Source: Sulfurimonas crateris
Lineage (GTDB): Bacteria; Campylobacterota; Campylobacteria; Campylobacterales; Sulfurimonadaceae
Assembly (NCBI GenBank): GCA_945883795.1
Contig: CAMCYC010000012.1
Location: 1-51,235, forward strand
DNA: 51,235 nt
Reading direction: 5' to 3'
Shown here piece by piece: positions 7,872-15,498 of this stretch. Made by a program: the position numbers and the translations under genes. Each line of letters starts with the position of its first letter. The first letter of the stretch is position 1. Below the pieces are notes generated by a model. The model was not told the DNA's origin and did not search any database. It saw nothing but the letters and a program-made list of their open reading frames with translations.

Positions 7872-9107
7872 ATGAAAATAAAGGATTTGTCATACAATGA
7901 TAAGGCTGTAAAACTGTTCATAAATGACTTTGATGAGTTCTTTTTAGATGATAAAGGTGTGGAAACTGGTTTTAATATTCATGATGATGAATTGAAAAAG
8001 ATAGCAGATAAAAATAAAGAGCGTTTTAAAGAAAAAAAAGATTATTTTTTGGATAAACAAAAAAATCGTTTTTGGAGTAAGTTGGGTGTTATAAAGTTTG
8101 GTTTTTTTTGTGATAATGACCATGTTATGGATTTTATTGATTTCTTGGAAAATATACATTTAGAGAAAAATAATAATAAGCCACTTAGCGAAGGTATTTC
8201 TAAAGATAATCTTATTGCTATTTATAAAACACTTGAGAATAAATTTGTTGATTTTTCAAAAAAAATTGAGCAAGAAGATAATGTAGATATGAATGAATTG
8301 AAGCAATTTATAGAAACATTTAATCTTTTTGTGAAAACAAGAGCAGATTTATTACCTCATGAATCAATTCCTGTGCCAACTGCACTTCTTAAAAATACTC
8401 AAAATAAAAAGGGTGGTATTTTTAATAATCTATTTAATCTTGCCTCAAAAACTGGTGCAGATGCTATGGATTTTGCATCCAAAACAAGAGACCAAGCGTA
8501 TGGTTTTGGTATTCAAACAGAAAAAGATGCATTTAATTTTACACAAGATACTCGTGATAGTGCATATAACTTTGCGACTAAAACAGAGGATGATGCTTTT
8601 AATTTTGCAACAAAAATGGAAGATGATGCTTATAAATTTGTATCTAAAATGGCAGATGATGCCTATCATTTTGCTAGTGATGGTATGAATTATGGTTATA
8701 TGTTTGCTTCTCAAGGTGAAGAACTGGGTCCTATGGCAAATCGTGTTTTATGGATGGCATCAGAAATTGGATTGATGGCTGATAGAATAGGTGAGATGAG
8801 TGATAGAATAGTGCATACGGAGCATTTAATAATCAATATGTCTGTTATGATATTAAATTTTGGTTTATTGATTGATGGCACTATTAAAACAATAGCAGAA
8901 TCAGGGTTACATGCTCTTAGCATGATATATGATAGAAGTGAAGTTTTCGAACTTAAATCATCATCACAGCATATAGACCTTATAGGTAAAAATATTGAGT
9001 TAATACTCACGCAACAGCATGAATATGATTTAAGAGTTTTGGAAAATCAAAAGGATTTACGAGAAATCACTCTTTCAGCACTTGATAAGATTAATCTAGA
9101 ATATTAA
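7872..9107 (+). CDS. Repeat protein: antirepressor-like N-domain plus 11-mer amphipathic repeats
   Basis: 411 residues from the ATG at 7872, preceded by AAAGGG; a longer reading would need TTG at 7821 and is less likely. Residues ~40-97 (NKERFKEKKDYF, SKLGVIKF, DFIDFLENIHL) resemble ORF6N/KilA-N-type phage antirepressor domains and match the 193-residue product at 9104-9685. Residues 190-286 are eight to nine tandem 11-residue units of form FA.KT..DA[FY]., then four heptads MA.RI.. (288-315), then a hydrophobic helix (about 320-350) and a charged C-terminus. Hendecad repeats make amphipathic helices that in alpha-synuclein, perilipins and apolipoproteins lie on lipid surfaces. Inference: a peripheral lipid-, granule- or membrane-surface protein. 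Function unknown. Confidence 0.8.
   Translation: MKIKDLSYNDKAVKLFINDFDEFFLDDKGVETGFNIHDDELKKIADKNKERFKEKKDYFLDKQKNRFWSKLGVIKFGFFCDNDHVMDFIDFLENIHLEKNNNKPLSEGISKDNLIAIYKTLENKFVDFSKKIEQEDNVDMNELKQFIETFNLFVKTRADLLPHESIPVPTALLKNTQNKKGGIFNNLFNLASKTGADAMDFASKTRDQAYGFGIQTEKDAFNFTQDTRDSAYNFATKTEDDAFNFATKMEDDAYKFVSKMADDAYHFASDGMNYGYMFASQGEELGPMANRVLWMASEIGLMADRIGEMSDRIVHTEHLIINMSVMILNFGLLIDGTIKTIAESGLHALSMIYDRSEVFELKSSSQHIDLIGKNIELILTQQHEYDLRVLENQKDLREITLSALDKINLEY
8439..8729 (+). repeat. 33-base tandem coding repeats (11-residue units)
   Basis: Units begin at 8439, 8472, 8505, 8538, 8571, 8604, 8637, 8670 and (partial) 8703, exactly 33 bases apart. Encoded units include LASKTGADAMD, FASKTRDQAYG, FATKTEDDAFN, FATKMEDDAYK and FVSKMADDAYH. 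The aromatic/aliphatic first residue, small residues and alternating charges recur at the same positions. Conservation is at protein level more than DNA level, so the array is not a recent expansion. Confidence 0.85.
8733..8816 (+). repeat. Four tandem heptads after the 11-mer array
   Basis: MANRVLW, MASEIGL, MADRIGE and MSDRIVH follow directly after the 11-residue units, each 21 bases long. The change from 11- to 7-residue period suggests a surface-lying helix passing into a coiled coil. Confidence 0.7.
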
Positions 9108-9685
9108 AATTTTTTCGATTTTGGAATTGTATGTGACTGTGCTAAATTAAGTACAGTTTGGAGAATACCATTTAAGTTTATCGTATCAGAACTTTTTTCT
9201 ACTGTTGTTTCTCTTTGCTTTCTTATGAGATTGTCTAATGTTAAAATAAAATGATTAATTTCTTCAAGTGGAATATCAGGATTCTTTTTAATTTTATCTA
9301 ATCGTTCTCTTAGCACATCTTCAATTTCAAGATAAAAATTGTGTGTAATTTTTTCTTGTTGCTCATTTTCGCTTAAGTTGATGTCTTCTATAAATTCCAA
9401 AAATTTTAGAGCATCATCACTTTTGAGAGAATATGCTAATCGTATAATTCCCAATTTTGAGAAAAAAAGTATAGAAGAAGTTGTTTTATTTTTGATATAT
9501 TCAATTGCCTCATAACTATAATGCTTTCCTTCGGTCAAAGTTTCTAATAAATTAATAATTTCAGGAACAGAAACATTAAATGCTAGTGCAACTTCTTTAT
9601 ATGAAAGAAACCAATTATTGTAAATTATTAAAGGATGAAGTTCTAGAATATCATATTCTAAAAGTGTAAGAAAATGTTTAGTCAT
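9104..9685 (-). CDS. Antirepressor-like protein related to the repeat protein's N-domain
   Basis: 193 residues. Residues ~24-60 look like a helix-turn-helix (LSYKEVALAFNVSVPEI...) followed by EGKHYSYE, and residues 76-104 (SKLGIIRLAYSLKSD..., FLEFIEDINL) match residues 69-97 of the 411-residue neighbour. The pattern resembles phage antirepressor/ORF6N-type DNA-binding domains. The C-terminal half is helical and charged. The gene is tail-to-tail with the neighbour, their stop codons sharing TTAA (9104-9107). Inference: either a regulator of the island or a binding partner that uses the shared domain. No phage genes are nearby. Confidence 0.7.
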   Translation of the reverse strand: MTKHFLTLLEYDILELHPLIIYNNWFLSYKEVALAFNVSVPEIINLLETLTEGKHYSYEAIEYIKNKTTSSILFFSKLGIIRLAYSLKSDDALKFLEFIEDINLSENEQQEKITHNFYLEIEDVLRERLDKIKKNPDIPLEEINHFILTLDNLIRKQRETTVEKSSDTINLNGILQTVLNLAQSHTIPKSKKF

Positions 9686-9737
9686 AACAAACCTTTAAGT
9701 ATAATCACAAGATAGACGAGAGAATCAAATAATGAAG

Positions 9738-9765
9738 TAAAAATTGCGGAGACTTATGCTCCGCA
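9738..9765 (-). terminator. Intrinsic terminator of the 9774-10226 gene
   Basis: On the minus strand TGCGGAG, a 7-base loop, and CTCCGCA (9745-9765) are followed by ATTTTTAC (9738-9744). The GC-rich stem with a U-run just after the stop codon is a good intrinsic terminator and marks the gene as a single transcription unit. Confidence 0.75.
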
Positions 9766-9773
9766 TAAAAAAA

Positions 9774-10226
9774 TTAATCAGTAATTTTTTTATAGATACC
9801 TTTAGCAGCACCCGCCATGATAATCATAGGCACCATACCAGTCATAACACCAACACCCGCAGCTTCACCCATATACCCAGCTAATTTAGTAATTAAATCA
9901 GTAAGTTTATTTTCTCCACCGAACTCTTTTACTATCTCTTTTGCACGGTCAGAACCAGCTAAACGAGCATCTTGAAGTTGTTGGTCTAGAGCATTCAATG
10001 CATTCACAATAGTTTCTGCTGTAGCGTCAAATTGACCCTCAACAATACCTGCTAATGTAGCATCACTTTTAACCACAACAACTTCTTCACTTTTCTTAGG
10101 AGTAGCAACTTTTGTCTTTTCAGCTTTAGGAGCTGCCACTTTTGTTTTCTCAGCCTTAGGAACCACTACTGGTTTTACTTCTGTTTTTGGTGTTGTTTCT
10201 ATTTCCGTGTTAATTGTTTCTGACAT
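9774..10226 (-). CDS. Lys/Ala/Pro-rich protein with hydrophobic C-terminus (phasin- or H1-like tail)
   Basis: 150 residues from the ATG at 10226, eight bases from CTGGAG; the in-frame TTG at 10232 overruns the spacing. Residues ~15-48 are low complexity with a duplicated PKAEKTKVA unit, as in histone-H1-like or phasin (PhaF-type) basic tails. Residues ~60-110 are helical, and the end (about 115-143) is Gly/Ala/Met rich and hydrophobic (GVGVMTGMVPMIIMAGAA), long enough to enter a membrane or coat a hydrophobic surface. Monocistronic, with its own terminator. Inference: a polymer- or DNA-tethering protein of the island, for example linking a hydrophobic body to the nucleoid. Not recognised by name. 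Confidence 0.72.
   Translation of the reverse strand: MSETINTEIETTPKTEVKPVVVPKAEKTKVAAPKAEKTKVATPKKSEEVVVVKSDATLAGIVEGQFDATAETIVNALNALDQQLQDARLAGSDRAKEIVKEFGGENKLTDLITKLAGYMGEAAGVGVMTGMVPMIIMAGAAKGIYKKITD
10095..10160 (-). repeat. 27-base coding repeat (PKAEKTKVA)
   Basis: Two near-identical 27-base units on the minus strand encode PKAEKTKVA twice, followed by a partial third copy (TPKK). Differences are mostly synonymous. Confidence 0.75.
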
Positions 10227-10270
10227 TATCAAATCTCCAGTTTTTTTATTTATGATATATACATTTTAGT

Positions 10271-10279
10271 AATATAGCA
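10271..10279 (-). promoter_or_regulatory. Possible extended -10 for the 9774-10226 gene
   Basis: On the minus strand TGCTATATT resembles TGn plus a -10 box and lies about 45 bases before the ATG at 10226. Confidence 0.35.
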
Positions 10280-10360
10280 TTTACAAAATTGTACTTAACA
10301 CACTATTAATTTAAGCTGATTTTAATTCAATTAATTTGATTCATGATAAATGATAAACAA

Positions 10361-10369
10361 TGATATAAT
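10361..10369 (+). promoter_or_regulatory. Extended -10 promoter (TGATATAAT) of the coaX-hisG unit
   Basis: TGATATAAT is identical to the element at 7782-7790. Predicted transcription from about 10376 leaves a ~28-base leader to the ATG at 10404, which supports that start over the ATG at 10350. Confidence 0.5.
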
Positions 10370-10403
10370 TAAAAAATTAATTTTAAAAAGGCACAATATA
10401 AAG

Positions 10404-10724
10404 ATGCAAATGATAATAGATAGTTTGAGAAAAAAAGGGAAAATTTATAAAAAAATGCAAGAGATTGCACCAAAAGAGCTAGGTATTAGAAATAAAATCA
10501 AGATGTATAAAGCGACAGATGTAGCTGGGTATTTTTGGGCAATTTTTGCAGTGACTCAAAAAAGTAAACTATTGATGAAAGATGTACATAAATTTGAAGA
10601 GATATATGCTAAGTTGGTTTTATTTTTTGACCATAACTTTAAACATAAAATTATTTTTATTGATGCACCTCTTTGTTCTAAAGCAAAAGAAGCTTTTATT
10701 GCGCAAGGTTGGAAAATCATATAA
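10404..10724 (+). CDS. Conserved hypothetical protein upstream of coaX
   Basis: 106 residues from the ATG at 10404. An ATG at 10350 in the same frame would add 18 residues but lies upstream of the likely promoter and has no ribosome site. The protein is basic and mixed alpha/beta with no signal or membrane helix; segments include KATDVAGYFWAIFAV and HKIIFIDAPLCSKAKEAFIAQGW. I do not recognise it. The stop overlaps the coaX start (TAATG), so it is translationally coupled to CoaX and then HisG. A housekeeping role linked to that unit is possible, but nothing in the sequence gives the activity. Confidence 0.7.
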   Translation: MQMIIDSLRKKGKIYKKMQEIAPKELGIRNKIKMYKATDVAGYFWAIFAVTQKSKLLMKDVHKFEEIYAKLVLFFDHNFKHKIIFIDAPLCSKAKEAFIAQGWKII

Positions 10725-11341
10725 TGTTACTTTGTGATATAGGGAACACTTCTTATCATTTTTGTGAAGAGGATAAGGTATACAAAAGAGATGTAAAATT
10801 ATTTGAACCATCAGATATTAAAGAAATAGTTTTTTATATTTGTGTAAATCCACAAGTAAAAATTTTATTACATCGATTAGATAATTGGATTGATTTATCG
10901 CCTTATGTTGCAATGACTAATTATTATGTCACGATGGGGATTGATAGAATTTTTGCATGTGAAGCGATTGAGAGTGGAATTATTGTTGATGCAGGAAGTG
11001 CTATCACTGTTGATATTGTTCAAAATGGAGTTTTTGAAGGTGGTTTTATTTATCCTGGCGTGAATGCCATGAGTCAAACTTATAAAAATATTTCTACAGC
11101 ATTGGATTACTCATTTAACTTTGAGTTAGATTTAGATAAAATGCCAAAAAATTCGAGAGATGCTATAAGTTATGGATATTTAAAAACACTTTATAATGAA
11201 GTCATAGCACATAATATGAATATATATTTAACGGGTGGAGATGCAAAAAAATTTGCTTTTTTATTTTCACAAGCAACGATAGATGAAACTCTAATATTTA
11301 AAGGAATGAAAAAAATTATGAAAAAGGGTAATTTATGCTAA
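10724..11341 (+). CDS. coaX: Type III pantothenate kinase
   Basis: Phosphorylates pantothenate in the first step of coenzyme A synthesis in the cytosol; type III enzymes need a monovalent cation. Motifs in order: DIGNTS (5-10), GIDR (72-75), DAGSAITVD (89-97, substrate/phosphate binding), GGFIYPG (106-112) and LTGGDA near 165. At 205 residues it is shorter than the usual ~255, as in other Campylobacterota. The true start is the ATG at 10724, which overlaps the previous stop and gives the canonical N-terminus MLLCDIGNT; a TTG at 10709 is out of keeping with the family. The 3' end overlaps hisG by 7 bases. Confidence 0.92.
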   Translation: MLLCDIGNTSYHFCEEDKVYKRDVKLFEPSDIKEIVFYICVNPQVKILLHRLDNWIDLSPYVAMTNYYVTMGIDRIFACEAIESGIIVDAGSAITVDIVQNGVFEGGFIYPGVNAMSQTYKNISTALDYSFNFELDLDKMPKNSRDAISYGYLKTLYNEVIAHNMNIYLTGGDAKKFAFLFSQATIDETLIFKGMKKIMKKGNLC

Positions 11342-11961
11342 CAGTTGCACTTCCAAAAGGTCGCATTGCAAAAGAGACTTTAGAAATTTTTGAAACTATT
11401 TTTGGTGATAGTTTTGCATTTGATGATAGAAAACTGATTCTTGATACTCCAAATTTTCGTTTTTTACTTGTAAGAAATCAAGATGTGGCAACTTATGTTT
11501 TTCATCAGGCTGCTGATATTGGCGTTGTTGGACTTGATACTTTAGAAGAGCAGGGCTTAGATGTAATCCGCCTACTTGATTTAAGAAAAGGGATTTGTAA
11601 AGTTTCTATTGGGATGCGCAAGGGTGAAAAACTTGACCTTGATAAACCTGAGATAAAAGTTGCTTCAAAGATGGTAAACATTACAAAGCGTTATTTTGAG
11701 CAACGAGCAGTTTCTGTAGAGATAATTAAGCTTTATGGTTCAATTGAACTCGCACCACTTATTGGTCTTGCTGACATGATAGTAGATGTGGTTGAAACTG
11801 GTGCAACAATGAAACAAAATGGACTGGAAGTTGTAGAAGACATTATGACTTCATCCACTTACCTTATAGCAAATAAAAATAGTTATATTGCCAAGAAAGA
11901 TGAGGTTTTAGATATTTATGAGAAAATAAATAAGGTTATAAAAGCAGAAAAAAATTCATGA
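11335..11961 (+). CDS. hisG: ATP phosphoribosyltransferase, short form
   Basis: Joins ATP and PRPP in the first step of histidine synthesis. 208 residues, the short form lacking the C-terminal regulatory domain; it begins MLTVALPKGRIAKETLEIF and carries the PRPP-binding stretch DMIVDVVETGATM. Short-form HisG works as a hetero-octamer with HisZ (family knowledge), which is not in this window. Overlaps coaX by 7 bases and the next gene by 4 (ATGA), so it is translated within a tight unit rather than a his operon. Confidence 0.95.
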   Translation: MLTVALPKGRIAKETLEIFETIFGDSFAFDDRKLILDTPNFRFLLVRNQDVATYVFHQAADIGVVGLDTLEEQGLDVIRLLDLRKGICKVSIGMRKGEKLDLDKPEIKVASKMVNITKRYFEQRAVSVEIIKLYGSIELAPLIGLADMIVDVVETGATMKQNGLEVVEDIMTSSTYLIANKNSYIAKKDEVLDIYEKINKVIKAEKNS

Positions 11962-12641
11962 CAAATTTAGACCTTTATGCGAAAGCTGAACATTTATTGG
12001 GAATAGAAGAGGCAACAGAAGCACTTTATGATTTATACCGTTCAGAACTTGAAGACAAAGAAGTAAAAACTCTTTTGGATGTTGGTTGTGGTCGTGGTGG
12101 TTTTATGAGACGCATGATTAGTGATGGTGTTACATGTAAAGGCGTAGATTTGAGTCTTGTCATGATAAAAGAGTGTAAAGAACAAGGTTTGGACGCTGAG
12201 TGCATTGATGTGGCTAAAGTGGATGGGCAATATGATGCAGTCGTTTGTATTTTTGATGTTTTAAATTTTTTAAATCAAGAAGAACTCATTAGATTTTTAG
12301 ATGCTATTTCTCAAAAGCTAAATGATAATGGAATTTTTATAGCGGATATAAATACTCGTTATGGTTTTAGTGATGTAGCTGATGGTACAATGAGTAGTGA
12401 GAATGAAAAAGAGTTTTTAAGTGTAGACGCTATATTTGAAAATGAGAAACTTGCAACGAAATTTACGCTATTTGAGAAAAATGAAGACGAGAGTTATACG
12501 AAATATCAAGACACAATAATTCAATATTTTCATAAAATAAATATTTTTCAAAAGCTAAAAAATTTAAAGCTTATTGAAAAACAAAATTTCTCACTCTACG
12601 ATACGGGCGATAAGACACTTCTAATATTTAAAAAGAAGTAA
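11958..12641 (+). CDS. SAM-dependent methyltransferase
   Basis: 227 residues with a Rossmann methyltransferase fold: motif I LLDVGCGRGGFM (39-50), an acidic motif II region (CKGVDLSLVMI) and a motif IV-like stretch YDAVVCIFDVLNFL. Soluble, no signal peptide. It starts inside the hisG stop (ATGA) and ends the unit. The substrate cannot be read from sequence; it could act on a small molecule or a tRNA/protein. The position after hisG does not by itself indicate a histidine-related role. Confidence 0.85.
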   Translation: MTNLDLYAKAEHLLGIEEATEALYDLYRSELEDKEVKTLLDVGCGRGGFMRRMISDGVTCKGVDLSLVMIKECKEQGLDAECIDVAKVDGQYDAVVCIFDVLNFLNQEELIRFLDAISQKLNDNGIFIADINTRYGFSDVADGTMSSENEKEFLSVDAIFENEKLATKFTLFEKNEDESYTKYQDTIIQYFHKINIFQKLKNLKLIEKQNFSLYDTGDKTLLIFKKK

Positions 12642-12657
12642 CATTCTTTTTAAATAT

Positions 12658-12954
12658 TTAATTGTGAGAATGTGTTAAATAAATCCAAAATTCTTTGTGT
12701 GAATAACCTTTATTCAAAAAATAAATTTGAAGAATTGTAACTCTATAAAGTGTTATAAGCATTTTGGCAAAAGGGATAAATAAACTCAAACTAACAAGTA
12801 TAGATTGTTGTTTGTCACCCTTGGATTGCATCATTTCTTGTATACCAATATTTTTACTTAAGTAAATTCCAAAAACTATTGAAAATATAAAGTTCAGTAA
12901 AAGACCAAAAATTATATACGCTATAAAATCTTGTTCGTTCATTCCAGCTATCAT
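12658..12954 (-). CDS. Small membrane protein, unknown
   Basis: 98 residues with two or three membrane helices (about 10-32, 48-66 and perhaps 68-80) and a polar C-terminus. AAAGGA lies nine bases before the ATG at 12954, favouring it over the internal ATG at 12942. No recognised family. It is convergent with the methyltransferase gene (16-base gap) and 72 bases downstream of the DUF3817 gene on the same strand, so the two may be co-transcribed. Confidence 0.6.
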   Translation of the reverse strand: MIAGMNEQDFIAYIIFGLLLNFIFSIVFGIYLSKNIGIQEMMQSKGDKQQSILVSLSLFIPFAKMLITLYRVTILQIYFLNKGYSHKEFWIYLTHSHN

Positions 12955-13026
12955 TTTATCGTTTTTCCTTTAATTTATTAGGTTTGATTAGGCTTGGATT
13001 CTATCTAAAAAATTCTTTAGAATTAT

Positions 13027-13317
13027 TTATTCATAACTTTTGACTTTTCTATCTGTAAAAAAAGTTCCAAAAGGTATCAATGATGCTACAAAAAATAAAA
13101 AACTTTCTTTTTGTGACCATTTTGCATCATCCAACGCTTTGAATAATAAAAGACAAAAAAGTATAAACAAAACACCATGCGTCATACCCACCAATTTTAC
13201 ATAAATCGGATATCCAGCTAAATATTTTAACGGCATGGCAATAAAAAGAAGAACTAAATAAGAATAACCCTCTATTTGACCCATAAGTCTAAAATTTTTT
13301 ACACTATTTTTAAACAT
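13027..13317 (-). CDS. DUF3817 family membrane protein
   Basis: 96 residues with three membrane helices. The family pattern is clear: an N-terminal basic stretch, EGYSYLVLLFIAMPLKY, then a central GMTHGVLFILF and the C-terminal ASLIPFGTFFTDRK. DUF3817 proteins are small inner-membrane proteins of unknown function, sometimes fused to transporters. It diverges from the oadGAB operon, with 160 bases between the two starts. Confidence 0.8.
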   Translation of the reverse strand: MFKNSVKNFRLMGQIEGYSYLVLLFIAMPLKYLAGYPIYVKLVGMTHGVLFILFCLLLFKALDDAKWSQKESFLFFVASLIPFGTFFTDRKVKSYE

Positions 13318-13431
13318 GTATCCTTCTTTTTGTATTTTTATTATAAAATTTTTGGAATTATATAGCTAAAAGGTAACAGTTTACTTATTTTAAAAAATAT
13401 AAATAGAGACTTAAAAAAAAGTTTAAACATC

Positions 13432-13444
13432 TTTACACTATACT
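13432..13444 (+). promoter_or_regulatory. Possible promoter of oadGAB
   Basis: In the 160-base divergent region, TATACT (13439-13444) lies about 34 bases before the oadG ATG and leaves room for the ribosome site AAAAGG (13463-13468). A TATAAT at 13457-13462 is closer in sequence but would leave almost no leader. The rest of the region is AT-rich with nothing else evident. Confidence 0.3.
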
Positions 13445-13477
13445 ACAATCTGCAAATATAATAAAAGGTGTATTAGT

Positions 13478-13705
13478 ATGGATACAAACCTCGTAGTCGA
13501 AGGTATAAAATTTATGGTTTTAGGAATGGGGAGTGTTTTTCTATTTTTAATTATCATGATATTCTTTATGAATATTATGTCGGTTATCATACACAAATTT
13601 TTCCCTGAACCAAGACCTGTTATACCTGGCGAAAAAAAAGCACAAGATAATAGAAAAGTTGTTGCAGCTATCACAGCGGCGATTATTCATCACAGACAAG
13701 GGTAA
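13478..13705 (+). CDS. oadG: Oxaloacetate decarboxylase gamma subunit
   Basis: 75 residues: one N-terminal membrane helix (about 10-35, GMGSVFLFLIIMIFFMNIM), a Pro-rich cytosolic part (PEPRPVIPGE) and a terminal AITAAIIHHRQG. The A..AAI..HR ending is typical of the gamma subunit, which anchors the alpha subunit and helps bind zinc. First gene of a three-gene operon, eight bases before oadA. Confidence 0.88.
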   Translation: MDTNLVVEGIKFMVLGMGSVFLFLIIMIFFMNIMSVIIHKFFPEPRPVIPGEKKAQDNRKVVAAITAAIIHHRQG

Positions 13706-13713
13706 GGATTGAT

Positions 13714-15498
13714 ATGGCTAAAAAATTTATAGATATAATGGATACAACTTTTAGAGATGGTTTTCAGTCAGTTTTTGGTGGTCGTGTACTTATGGATGAT
13801 TTTTTTCCAGCAGTAGAGGCAGCAAAACATGCAGGGATAACTCACTTTGAATTTGGTGGTGGAGCAAGGTTTCAATCACTTTACTTTTACTTAAATGAAG
13901 ATGCTTTTACGATGATGGATAGATTTCGTGCCATTGTTGGACCTGATGCAAATCTTCAAACATTAGCTCGTGGTGTAAATACCGTGATGCTTGATACTGG
14001 TTCAAAAGACCTTATCGATTTACATGCAAAAATGTTTAAAAAACACGGTACGACAACTATTCGTAATTTCGATGCTTTAAATGATGTTGAAAATTTAAAA
14101 TATTCAGGTGAAAGAATAGTGCATCATGGATTAAAACATGAAGTAGTAGTAACTATGATGGATTTACCTCCTGGATGTTATGGTGCTCATGATGTGGCAT
14201 TTTATGAAAAAACTCTTCGTGAAATTTTAGATAGTGGAATTCCATATAGTAGTATTTGTTTTAAAGATGCAAGTGGAACTTCTAGTCCTAAAAAAGTTTT
14301 TGACACTATAAAAATGGCTCGTAAATTAGTTCCAGCAGGAACACATTTACGATTGCACACTCATGAAACAGCAGGCGTTTCAGTTGCTGCTTATATGGCT
14401 GCACTTGATGCTGGTATTGATGGGATTGACATGGCTGCGGCACCTGTTTCTGGGGGAACTTCTCAACCAGATATTTTAACGATGCTTCATGCAACTAAAG
14501 GGATGAATTATGACCTTGGTGGATTAGAAATAGATAAAATTTTAGCGTATGAGAAAGTTGTTCATAGTTGTTTAGAAGATTATTTTATGCCTCCAGAAGC
14601 GACGATGGTTTCTCCATTGATTCCATTTTCTCCAATGCCAGGTGGTGCTTTGACTGCAAATACTCAAATGATGCGTGATAATAATATTCTTGAACGATTT
14701 CCAGAAGTTATAGAGGCTATGCGTGAGGTTGTTGAAAAAGGTGGTTATGGTACAAGTGTAACTCCAGTTTCTCAATTTTATTTCCAACAAGCATTGAATA
14801 ATGTAATGCAAGGTCCTTGGAAAGCTATTGCTCCAGGTTATGGAAAAATGGTTCTCGGATATTTTGGTAAAACTCCAGTTGCACCAGATGCGGAAGTGGT
14901 GAGAATTGCTTCTGAAAAACTGAATTTACAGCCAACAACAGAGAAAGTTCTTGATTTAACTGAAGCAGATGAGACAAAATCTTTGGCTCATTGGAGTAAA
15001 AAGTTAGAAGAAGAGGGGATTGCGACAACTGAAGAAAATATTTTTATAGCGGCAGCATGTGGAGAAAAAGGTATCACTTTCTTAAAAGGTGAAGCAGAGG
15101 TTAATGTTAGAAAATTATCAAATATGAAAAAAGAAGGAAGTACAAATATGGGTAGCGGAAATTATACAGTTGTAGTAGATGGTCAAAAGTTTAGTGTTCA
15201 AGTAGCAGAGGGCAATGCAGATATTCAAGTAACAGCCGTAAATGGTGAGAAAGTAGAAATATCTAGTCCTAAAAATGCAGGAACTGACCTTCCTATAAAA
15301 GCTCTTCTACCAGGTAGTGTTTGGAAATTAGTTGCTAATCCAGGACAAAGTGTTGCTGAGGGTGATGTAATCCTTATTATAGAATCTATGAAAATGGAAA
15401 TTGATGTAGTAGCACCTCGTGGTGGTGTTGTGAAATCTATAAATGTTGCGACAAACGATACTGTAGTAGAAGGTCAAGTCGTAGCAGTGCTAGGATGA
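13714..15498 (+). CDS. oadA: Oxaloacetate decarboxylase alpha subunit (biotin-containing)
   Basis: 594 residues. Carboxyltransferase domain (about 1-300) with [10 protein letters not shown], the carboxylation-site lysine in CFKDASG and metal ligands in LHTHETAG; a conserved central PYC_OADA domain (about 300-460); a linker; and a C-terminal biotinyl domain with ESMKMEID, biotinylated lysine K560. It moves the oxaloacetate carboxyl group onto biotin, for release by the beta subunit. A close relative is PycB of two-subunit pyruvate carboxylase, but adjacent oadG and oadB argue for the Na+ pump. Overlaps oadB by 4 bases. Confidence 0.92.
   Translation: MAKKFIDIMDTTFRDGFQSVFGGRVLMDDFFPAVEAAKHAGITHFEFGGGARFQSLYFYLNEDAFTMMDRFRAIVGPDANLQTLARGVNTVMLDTGSKDLIDLHAKMFKKHGTTTIRNFDALNDVENLKYSGERIVHHGLKHEVVVTMMDLPPGCYGAHDVAFYEKTLREILDSGIPYSSICFKDASGTSSPKKVFDTIKMARKLVPAGTHLRLHTHETAGVSVAAYMAALDAGIDGIDMAAAPVSGGTSQPDILTMLHATKGMNYDLGGLEIDKILAYEKVVHSCLEDYFMPPEATMVSPLIPFSPMPGGALTANTQMMRDNNILERFPEVIEAMREVVEKGGYGTSVTPVSQFYFQQALNNVMQGPWKAIAPGYGKMVLGYFGKTPVAPDAEVVRIASEKLNLQPTTEKVLDLTEADETKSLAHWSKKLEEEGIATTEENIFIAAACGEKGITFLKGEAEVNVRKLSNMKKEGSTNMGSGNYTVVVDGQKFSVQVAEGNADIQVTAVNGEKVEISSPKNAGTDLPIKALLPGSVWKLVANPGQSVAEGDVILIIESMKMEIDVVAPRGGVVKSINVATNDTVVEGQVVAVLG

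Noticed and set aside
8445-8714. Antisense ORF across the 33-base repeats
   Set aside because: Its Cys/Ile/Phe-rich repetitive product comes from the reverse frame of the coding repeats and has no start signal.
7872-9685. Prophage remnant
   Set aside because: The antirepressor-like domain alone suggested phage, but there is no integrase, capsid, terminase, tail or attachment site, and base composition does not change sharply.
10350-10403. ATG at 10350 as the start of the gene before coaX
   Set aside because: It precedes the TATAAT that most likely drives the gene and lacks a ribosome site.
12641-12673. Terminator after the methyltransferase gene
   Set aside because: ACATTCT and AGAATGT can pair, but the loop is 19 bases and there is no T-run; the pairing is probably chance.
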